This document shows, piece after piece, positions 56,915-64,000 of a stretch of 64,000 nt of DNA. The notes under the pieces are model-generated. The model was not told where the DNA came from. It was given only the letters and a program-made list of their open reading frames with translations, and did no database searches. The stretch is from NCBI RefSeq assembly GCF_039729015.1, contig NZ_CP155792.1:2256001-2320000 (forward strand), written 5' to 3'. The first letter of the stretch is position 1, and the number at the start of each line of letters is the position of its first letter. The stretch is from Blastococcus sp. HT6-30 (lineage in GTDB: Bacteria > Actinomycetota > Actinomycetes > Mycobacteriales > Geodermatophilaceae). A program made the translations under genes and the position numbers.

Positions 56915-57086
56915 GGTGAAGCCCCAGCCCGTCGCCCTTCAGCCGGGAGGGATTCCCCGACTGGATCGTGGCCAAACGCCGCGCCGGTTCGCCGGGTCCC
57001 CACCCACTCCAGGGCGCAGGCCGGAGCCGCTGCCCGAGGACCACACGGTCCCCCGGGGAACGAACCCAGCACGGGAAGGAACCTGA

Positions 57087-58418
<1,332 letters not shown>

Positions 58419-58424
58419 GCGCCG

Positions 58425-58468
58425 CCACGAGGGGCCTGGACCGCGACAGGGGTCCGGGCCCCTCGTGG
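58425..58468 (+). terminator. Terminator of the sigma gene
   Basis: 12-bp stem CCACGAGGGGCC/GGCCCCTCGTGG extended inward by GGACC/GGTCC past one mismatch; starts 6 nt after the stop. Confidence 0.85.
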
Positions 58469-58488
58469 TCTCCCGGGTCGGGCCGCCG

Positions 58489-58541
58489 GAGCGTTGCCCG
58501 GGCCCCTGGGGGTCCACACCGCTCCAGGGGGCAGGACGCTC
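58489..58541 (+). terminator. Second imperfect hairpin
   Basis: GAGCGT/ACGCTC outer and GCCCCTGG/CCAGGGGGC inner arms. Possibly a back-up terminator. Confidence 0.45.
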
Positions 58542-58893
58542 GGGGCGCGGCGCGCCGACCCCCTCCCAGGACGGGTCACGGTGCGGACGCGGCCGGTGTA
58601 CGGCCACATCTGTCGGGTAGACGGCGTAGCGTGGGCCTCGTCAGAACAGCAGCGGACCCACGGTCGGCCCGGTCAACCACCGAGCCGGCAGATCACCACC
58701 AGCACGTGCACCACCAGTTCCACCCCAGTGACGTCCCTGCTGGACCCGCTCCACGCACGCCCGGTGTGTTACGGACTCATCTCTTTCGGCGAGTCCGGGA
58801 TGAACCGGGTGGGAACGGGAATCCGGAGGACCATCCTGGCGCTGTGCAGGAGGCCGATCCGCAGCCGCGGGTCCGTGCGGTAGAGAGCGAGTG
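58542..58893 (+). other. Long region before the DUF7455 gene
   Basis: About 350 nt between the sigma-gene hairpins and the DUF7455 start. TAGCGT near 58629 is a possible -10. A 27-codon frame (ATG near 58801, MNRVGTGIRRTILAL) stops 10 nt before the gene and might be a leader peptide; nothing supports translation. Confidence 0.3.
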
Positions 58894-59118
58894 ATGACCC
58901 AGATGACCCAGACGCTGACGACGACCCCCGCCGCCGACGACCTGGTCGTGCCCTTCCACTGCGACCGTTGTGGCGCCCTGGCCAAGGTCCGTGTCGTGCT
59001 CGCCAGCGGCAGCGACCTCGTGTTCTGCGGGCACCACGCCCGGGAGTACGAGACCAAGCTCCGTGACATCGCTGTCGACATCATCGACACAGAGGGCGAG
59101 CGGCACGTAACTGCCTGA
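58894..59118 (+). CDS. DUF7455-type small zinc-ribbon-like protein
   Basis: A 74-residue protein with CDRCGALAKVRVVLASGSDL followed by VFCGHHAREYE, i.e. a CxxC...CxxH metal site. Short homologues follow the principal sigma gene in many actinomycetes (Rv2708c is similar, from memory). GTG and ATG are adjacent at 58891/58894; ATG is used. Function unknown; a link to transcription is suggested only by position. Confidence 0.85.
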   Translation: MTQMTQTLTTTPAADDLVVPFHCDRCGALAKVRVVLASGSDLVFCGHHAREYETKLRDIAVDIIDTEGERHVTA

Positions 59119-59260
59119 CCGAGGCGATATCGTCGCGCCCGCGATGACCGCCTCACCCGACGACGCCGCCGCGTCCGACGTCCCGCCTCGTGCGGGCGTC
59201 GGGCCGGCGGCTCCGTCGTCTCCGGGGGCCCCCGGTCGGCGGCGACCGGAGGAACCCCCC

Positions 59261-61426
59261 ATGTCCCAGCAGCCCCCTGCGCACGACGAAACCGTGCGCA
59301 TGCACCCCGAGGGCGCCGAGGGGCGCCCCCGGCCGGCGGGCTCTTCGCCGGTGTACGGGGAGCAGCCCGACGACACCCGGCCGGTGGGCCGGGAATGGCT
59401 GCGCAGCACGCCCGAGCCGCCTTCGGCGATCGCCGAGCAGCCGACCGCGCAGGACCCGGCGGCCGACGCGGTCGACGGCGACGGCGACGGCACCCAGCGC
59501 ATCGACGTCTCGGCCGGCGCCCCCGCCCCTGCGGGCAGCGACGACTCCGCACCGACCGCCGCCGTCCCGCCCGTGGGCGGAAGCGACCCCGACGCGCCCA
59601 CCGGTCCCCCGCCGGGCGACGAGCCGCCCGGCGGCGGGCCCCGCGGCCCCTGGTGGCGGCGCCGGGCGGCGCTCGTCCCGGCGGGGGCCCTCGTCCTGCT
59701 GGCGGCTGCCTACGGGGTGGACCTGCTCGCCTCCTCCGGGGACGTACCCCGCAACACCGTCGTGGCCGGTGTCGACGTCGGCGAGCTCTCCCCGGCCTCG
59801 GCGGCGCAGCGGCTCGAGGAGCAGCTGGCGCCGCGGGTGGCCGCCGACCACACCGTCGAGGCCGCCGACGTGACGGCCACCCTCTCCCCCGCGACCGCCG
59901 GCATCACCCTCGACGTCCCGCGGACCGTGGACGCCGCCGAGGAGCAGCCGCTCAACCCGTGGACCCGCCTGGTCACCCTCTTCTCCGACCGCGAGGTGGA
60001 GCCGGTCATGACCGGTGAGGAGACGGCGCTGCAGGCCCAGATCGAGGGCATCGCCGCGCGGGTCGACCGAGCTCCGCAGGACGCCACCATCGCCATCGAG
60101 GGGACCACGCCCTCGGTCGTGGAGGCGGTGGACGGCCGGACGCTCGACCGGGAGGGCGCAGCCGAGGCGATCACCGATGCGCTGGCCTCCGGTGGGGACC
60201 CGAGCACGCCGATCGAGCTGCCCGTCGAGGTGACCCCCGTGGCCGTCGACGTCGAGGAGGCGCAGCGCGTCCTCGAGGAGACCATCACGCCTGCCCTGGC
60301 GGCGCCGGTGCAGGTGGTCAGCCAGGACGGCAGCACCTCCGCCGAGGTGCCGGTCGAGGCGATCGCCACCGCCCTCACCTTCACGCCGACCGACGACGGC
60401 GAGCTCGCCGTCGGCCTCGACCCCGCGGCCCTGCAGGACGCGCTCGGCGACGAGCTCGGCGCGTTCGGCACCCCCGCACAGGACGCCCGCTTCGAGGTCT
60501 CCGGCGGCTCGGTCAGCGTCGTGCCGTCGGTCGACGGGACCGGCATCGCACCGGCGCACCTGGTCGAGCAGCTGCTGCCGGTGCTCAGCCAGGAGGCGCC
60601 GCGGTCGGTCACCGCCGAACTGGGCCCGGTGCCCGCCGAGTTCACGACCGCGGAGGCCGAGGCGCTCGGCATCCGCGAGCAGATCTCCAGCTTCACCACC
60701 AACATCGGCAATCCGGCCAGCGGGACCAACATCCGGGTGGTCGCCGAGGAGGTCGACGGCGCGATCATCATGCCCGGCGAGACCTTCAGCCTGAACGGCT
60801 TCACCGGGCCGCGCGGCCTGGCGCAGGGCTACGTCGAGGCCGGGGTCATCAACAACGGCGAGTTCACCACCGCCGTCGGCGGCGGCATCAGCCAGTTCGC
60901 CACCACCATGTTCAACGCCGTCTTCTTCGCCGGGCTCGAGGACGTCTTCCACAAGCCGCACAGCTACTACATCAGCCGCTACCCGGCCGGCCGCGAGGCG
61001 ACGGTCTACTACGACTCGATCGACCTCAAGTGGCGCAACGACGGCGACACCGGCGTCTACGTCGACACCGCGTGGACCCCGGGGACGATCACGGTGACCT
61101 TCTACGGGACCAAGCGCTACGAGATCCAGTCGGTCAGCAGCGACCGGTACAACCTCCGCCAGCCGGTGGTGCAGGAGAAACCGGCCAGCCCGACCTGCGA
61201 GCCGCAGTCGGGGTCGACCGGCTTCGACATCACCGTCACCCGGGTGTTCCGCGACCTCAGCACGGGCGCGGAGCTGAGGCGGGAGAACTTCCAGACCCGC
61301 TACGCCGCCGAGCCGATCATCGTCTGCGTGCCGGAGGAACTGCCTCCGGCCGGTCCCGAGGGCACCGCACCCGGCGGCGCCCCGGCGACCGGCGGGCGGC
61401 GCCCCGCCCGTCCGCGGACGCTCTGA
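59261..61426 (+). CDS. VanW family cell-envelope protein
   Basis: A 721-residue membrane-anchored protein. The first ~130 residues are acidic, Pro-rich and cytoplasmic; a single helix (AALVPAGALVLLAAAYGVDL) follows; outside are two PG_binding_4-like repeats (DVPRTVDAAEE..., DGRTLDREGAAEAI, DGTGIAPAHLVEQL) and a VanW domain (TNIGNPASGTNI, IIMPGETFSLNGFTGPR, GGGISQFATTMFNAVFFAG, PHSYYISRYPAGREAT). Such proteins bind or remodel peptidoglycan; vancomycin resistance is not implied. GGAGGA 9 nt before ATG 59261 is decisive; an upstream ATG at 59144 has no SD. Confidence 0.9.
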   Translation: MSQQPPAHDETVRMHPEGAEGRPRPAGSSPVYGEQPDDTRPVGREWLRSTPEPPSAIAEQPTAQDPAADAVDGDGDGTQRIDVSAGAPAPAGSDDSAPTAAVPPVGGSDPDAPTGPPPGDEPPGGGPRGPWWRRRAALVPAGALVLLAAAYGVDLLASSGDVPRNTVVAGVDVGELSPASAAQRLEEQLAPRVAADHTVEAADVTATLSPATAGITLDVPRTVDAAEEQPLNPWTRLVTLFSDREVEPVMTGEETALQAQIEGIAARVDRAPQDATIAIEGTTPSVVEAVDGRTLDREGAAEAITDALASGGDPSTPIELPVEVTPVAVDVEEAQRVLEETITPALAAPVQVVSQDGSTSAEVPVEAIATALTFTPTDDGELAVGLDPAALQDALGDELGAFGTPAQDARFEVSGGSVSVVPSVDGTGIAPAHLVEQLLPVLSQEAPRSVTAELGPVPAEFTTAEAEALGIREQISSFTTNIGNPASGTNIRVVAEEVDGAIIMPGETFSLNGFTGPRGLAQGYVEAGVINNGEFTTAVGGGISQFATTMFNAVFFAGLEDVFHKPHSYYISRYPAGREATVYYDSIDLKWRNDGDTGVYVDTAWTPGTITVTFYGTKRYEIQSVSSDRYNLRQPVVQEKPASPTCEPQSGSTGFDITVTRVFRDLSTGAELRRENFQTRYAAEPIIVCVPEELPPAGPEGTAPGGAPATGGRRPARPRTL

Positions 61427-61509
61427 CGCCCTCCACCGGGCCGGCCGGCGGGATGCCGCCAGCGGCTCCCCCACCGGTCGGCGACGGCGCTCGCGTGCAC
61501 ACTGTGCAG

Positions 61510-62574
61510 GTGAGCGCCGTCCTGCCCAGCGGCTCGCCCGCCCGGGCCGGTGCGGACGAGCAGCCGGACGCCGTCCCCGGCACGGGAGGCGGCGCGACGC
61601 GGGCCGACGTCCCCGCACCGTCCCGGCTGCGCCGCTGGCCGACGCCGCTGCGGGTGCCCCTGCAGGTCCTCGGGCGGACGCTGGCGAAGGCCTGGCAGGA
61701 CCGCATCCTCGGGCTGTCGGCGGAGGCCGCGTTCTGGCAGATCCTCTCCGTGCCCCCGCTGCTCATCGGGTTGCTCGGGTCACTGGGCTACCTGGGCGAC
61801 ATCATCGGTGGCGACGCCGTCCGGATGATCGAGGACCAGCTCCTCGACGCGTCGTCGCAGGTCCTCACCGACGACGTCGTCGACAGCCTGGTGCGGCCCA
61901 CCCTGGCCGACATCCTCGGCTCCGGCCGGCTCGAGGTGGTCAGCCTCGGCTTCCTGCTGTCGCTGTGGGCGGGCTCCTCGGCGACGGCGACCTTCATGAA
62001 CACCACGGTCATCGCCTACGACCAGCGGGACGTGCGCGGCCCGATCCGCACCCGGCTCATGGCGCTGTGGCTGTTCGTCGTCGGGCTGCTGCTGGCGGTG
62101 CTGACCCTGCCGCTGCTGGTGCTGGGCCGCGGCACCCTGGCCGATCTGGTGCCCCCGGACTGGCGCAACACCACGGTGACGCTGATCAACGCCGTCTACT
62201 GGCCCATCGTGGTCATCGGGCTGCTGCTGGCGCTCACCAGCTTCTTCCACGTGATCCTGCCGAACCGGCTGCCGTGGCGGCGGCATCTGCCCGGCGCACT
62301 GCTCAGCCTGGTGTTCTTCCTGCTCGCCGCGCTGCTGCTGCGCGCCTACATCGGCGACTTCCTCACCACGGCCCTCCCCTACGGAGCGCTCGCGGCACCG
62401 ATCGGCGCGCTGCTGTTCTGCTTCTTCTTCGGCATGGCCGTGCTGCTCGGCGCCGAGCTCAACGCCACGATCCAGTCCCGCTGGCCAGCGCCGCTGAGCC
62501 GGCACGACCGGCGGCGCCGGGCCCGCCGCCAGGCCAAGCTCGACGACGAGGCCCGGCGGCTGGGGCTGCGGTGA
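61510..62574 (+). CDS. YihY/BrkB family membrane protein
   Basis: A 354-residue integral membrane protein with about six helices, from LSAEAAFWQILSVPPLLIGL through GAPIGALLF-type segments to MAVLLGAELNATIQSR, the YihY_inner_membrane hallmark. The N-terminal ~45 residues are Pro/Ala-rich and the C-terminus is Arg-rich. The start is uncertain: GTG at 61510 (CACACT box 6 nt upstream), 61504 or 61495, or ATG 61453. Function in the family is unsettled. Confidence 0.88.
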   Translation: MSAVLPSGSPARAGADEQPDAVPGTGGGATRADVPAPSRLRRWPTPLRVPLQVLGRTLAKAWQDRILGLSAEAAFWQILSVPPLLIGLLGSLGYLGDIIGGDAVRMIEDQLLDASSQVLTDDVVDSLVRPTLADILGSGRLEVVSLGFLLSLWAGSSATATFMNTTVIAYDQRDVRGPIRTRLMALWLFVVGLLLAVLTLPLLVLGRGTLADLVPPDWRNTTVTLINAVYWPIVVIGLLLALTSFFHVILPNRLPWRRHLPGALLSLVFFLLAALLLRAYIGDFLTTALPYGALAAPIGALLFCFFFGMAVLLGAELNATIQSRWPAPLSRHDRRRRARRQAKLDDEARRLGLR

Positions 62575-62640
62575 CGATGACCCTGCGGTCCTCCCGGACC
62601 GCACCGCGGGAGATGACGCCGTCGTCCTCCGGACGGTGTC

Positions 62641-62698
62641 GGCCCCGCTGCAGGATCCCGCCGCGAGCCTGCGAGCGGTGGGGGGCAGCGGGGTCATC
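62641..62698 (-). repeat. Dispersed palindromic repeat, copy 6
   Basis: Directly after the DUF3039 TAG on the minus strand: GATGACCCCGCTGCCCCCCA, CCGCTCGCAGGCTCGCGGCG, GGATCCTGCAGCGGGGCC. Lies between two convergent genes and likely terminates both. Confidence 0.78.
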
Positions 62699-62926
62699 CT
62701 ACTTGCGGAGCTGCTCGTAGACCTCCTTGCAGGCCGGGCACACCGGGCTGCCGGGCTTGGGGGTCTTGGTCACGGGGAAGACCTCCCCGCACAGGGCCTC
62801 GACGAGCGTGCCCATCACGGCGCTCTCGGCGATCTTGTTCTTCTTGACGTAGTGGAAGACCTCGTTGGCGTTGCCGGTGTCGGACTCGCGGACGTCCGGC
62901 CGCTCGAGGATGTCGCTGCTGCTCAT
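62699..62926 (-). CDS. DUF3039 family protein
   Basis: A 75-residue protein with the family pattern VFHYVKKNKIAESAVMGT, ALCGEVFPVTK and VCPACKEVYEQL. The CG..CPAC cysteines suggest a zinc ribbon. AGGGAG before the ATG. Conserved in Actinomycetota, function unknown. Divergent from psuG. Confidence 0.92.
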   Translation of the reverse strand: MSSSDILERPDVRESDTGNANEVFHYVKKNKIAESAVMGTLVEALCGEVFPVTKTPKPGSPVCPACKEVYEQLRK

Positions 62927-63004
62927 GCGGGCTCCCTGCTCGACGGTGCAGTCGTGCGGTGGCCGCGCGGCCGGGGTCGCCGCCGTGCTCCCGCACCCGC
63001 CGAC

Positions 63005-63010
63005 CATGAT
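63005..63010 (+). promoter_or_regulatory. Predicted -10 box of leaderless psuG
   Basis: CATGAT followed by 6 nt and the GTG at 63017. One mismatch from TAnnnT. Confidence 0.45.
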
Positions 63011-63016
63011 GACAGG

Positions 63017-63946
63017 GTGCACGCCGCGACCACCCCTTCCCGCCCGATCCTGTCCCCTGAGGTCGCCGGCGCCCTGCGCGACGGCCGCCCCGTCGTCGCG
63101 CTGGAGAGCACCCTGCTGGCCCACGGCCTCCCCCGGCCGGACAACCGCGCGGCTGCCGACCACGTCGAGGCCGCAGTCCGCGCCGGCGGCGCCGTCCCCG
63201 CCACGATCGCCGTCCTCGACGGGGTGCCGCGCGTCGGCCTGACGCCCGCCGAGGTCGACCGGGTCTGCGCCGATCCCGAGCTGGCCAAGCTCGGTGTCCG
63301 GGACCTCCCGGTCGCCGCCGCCCTCGGGCTGAGCGGCGCCACCACCGTCTCCAGCACCGCGCTGCTGGCCGAGGCCGCCGGGATCGCCGTCTTCGCCACC
63401 GGCGGGCTGGGCGGCGTGCACCGGCAGGCGGCCGACACCTTCGACGAGTCGGCCGATCTGACGGCGCTGTCCCGCACGTCCCTGGTCCTGGTGTGCGCCG
63501 GCGTGAAGTCGATCCTCGACGTCCCGGCGACCCTGGAGCGGCTGGAGTCGCTCTCGGTGACGGTGCTCGGGTACCGCACCACCACGTTCCCGGGCTTCTA
63601 CGTCGCCGACTCCGGGTCGACGCTGGACTGGTCGGTCGCCGACGCCGAGCAGGCCGCCGCGGTGTTCGCCGCCCGCCGGCCGCTCGCCCCCGGCGCCGTC
63701 GTCGTCGCCAACCCGCTGCCGGCCGACGAGCAGCTCGACCCGGTGCTGCACGACCGGGTCATCGCCGACGCGCTCGCGGCGGCCGACGCCGCCGGGGTGC
63801 GCGGCAAGGCCGTCACGCCGTTCGTCCTCGACCACCTGCACCGCGCCAGCGAGGGCGCCACCCTGGCGGTCAACGTCCGGCTGGTGCTGCGCAACGCGGA
63901 GCTCGCCGGCCGGATCGCCTCGGCGCTGGCCGCCCGCGCGGCCTGA
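63017..63946 (+). CDS. psuG: Pseudouridine-5'-phosphate glycosidase
   Basis: A 309-residue PsuG that reversibly cleaves pseudouridine 5'-phosphate to uracil and ribose 5-phosphate. VALESTLLAHGLPRPDN near residue 26, PATIAVLDGVPRVGL, the catalytic-lysine region LAKLGVRDLPVAAALG, FATGGLGGVHR and CAGVKSILDVPATLERLE are characteristic. The next gene, 8 nt on, begins a kinase, the usual PsuK partner. Confidence 0.95.
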   Translation: MHAATTPSRPILSPEVAGALRDGRPVVALESTLLAHGLPRPDNRAAADHVEAAVRAGGAVPATIAVLDGVPRVGLTPAEVDRVCADPELAKLGVRDLPVAAALGLSGATTVSSTALLAEAAGIAVFATGGLGGVHRQAADTFDESADLTALSRTSLVLVCAGVKSILDVPATLERLESLSVTVLGYRTTTFPGFYVADSGSTLDWSVADAEQAAAVFAARRPLAPGAVVVANPLPADEQLDPVLHDRVIADALAAADAAGVRGKAVTPFVLDHLHRASEGATLAVNVRLVLRNAELAGRIASALAARAA

Positions 63947-63954
63947 CCGCGGCC

Positions 63955-64000
63955 GTGCGCACCCCCGTCGTCGTCGTCGGCGACGTGGCCACCGACGTCG
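63955..64000 (+). CDS. PfkB-family carbohydrate kinase, probable pseudouridine kinase (partial, runs off the window)
   Basis: Only 15 codons are visible from a GTG at 63955: MRTPVVVVGDVATDV. The VVGDVATD start is typical of PfkB kinases. Next to psuG, pseudouridine kinase is the likely role; this is inference from context. Confidence 0.65.
   Translation, partial: MRTPVVVVGDVATDV

Noticed and set aside
59261-61426. Vancomycin resistance gene
   Set aside because: VanW-domain proteins are common envelope proteins; no vanHAX/vanRS genes are nearby.

Overview
The window is a very GC-rich stretch of bacterial chromosome with dense short-gapped genes, many GTG starts and almost only C or G in third codon positions. 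The gene families are typical of Actinomycetota (DUF3000, DUF3159, DUF3710, DUF4193, DUF3039, DUF7455, Cei, polyphosphate glucokinase, actinobacterial HemQ). Gene order and content suggest a Geodermatophilaceae-like actinomycete (Blastococcus/Geodermatophilus/Modestobacter type); the family assignment is inference. No phage, IS element, CRISPR array, tRNA or rRNA gene was seen. This is core chromosome rather than an island.

Layout. 0.1-16.2 kb: nucleotide excision repair and cell-wall/carbon control on the minus strand: uvrC-rapZ-yvcK (overlapping operon), a small membrane protein, uvrA, an amidase, an MBL-fold hydrolase (+), an S9-family protein lacking its catalytic serine, a TerC membrane protein behind a probable Mn2+ (yybP-ykoY) riboswitch, and uvrB. 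16.3-23.9 kb: a plus-strand glycogen/trehalose operon, glgX-treY-treZ, followed by a RibD-like reductase. 23.9-31.7 kb: a maltokinase-cap-like protein, ligC-type DNA ligase, a TAP-like lipoprotein hydrolase, a LigD-type repair polymerase, gamma carbonic anhydrase, a small SD-led gene, a membrane protein, cspA, a winged-helix-like protein and msrB. 31.7-35.2 kb: heme synthesis of the coproporphyrin type (hemE-hemY overlapping, then hemQ) with a tiny Cys/His-rich ORF between hemY and hemQ. 35.3-43.4 kb: DUF3000, RNase D, a three-gene sugar ABC transporter (xylF/G/H type), the 5' remnant of a thiolase gene, an MTH1187-type thiamine-binding gene and dxs. 43.5-49.2 kb: an unknown gene behind a perfect SOS box, DUF4177, a TrmA-like RNA methyltransferase, a KimA-type K+ transporter and, divergent from it, two TrkA/RCK genes. 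49.2-59.1 kb: DUF3159, an OB-fold protein, DUF3710, dut, an unknown gene, DUF4193, a phosphotransferase, cei, suhB, ppgK, the housekeeping sigma gene and DUF7455. 59.2-64.0 kb: a VanW-family protein, YihY-family membrane protein, DUF3039, psuG and the start of a sugar/pseudouridine kinase.

The order from hemQ through the sigma gene recalls, from memory, Mycobacterium tuberculosis Rv2676c-Rv2703, so most of this half is ancestral actinobacterial synteny. The departures are the interesting part: the thiolase remnant, the unknown gene at 51.9-52.7 kb flanked by inverted copies of a dispersed repeat, and the inserted phosphotransferase.

Two genome-scale habits stand out. First, at least fourteen genes have a TAnnnT-like -10 box exactly 6-7 nt before the start codon, which predicts leaderless mRNAs and settles several start choices. 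Second, a GC-rich palindromic element of about 45-60 bp, with core CTCGCnnGCTCGCGGCGGG, recurs at gene ends. No clearly new multi-gene system was found. The best leads are the SOS-boxed unknown gene, the Ser-to-Gly S9 protein, the SD-sequestering riboswitch of terC, the repeat family, and the CTG start of RNase D.
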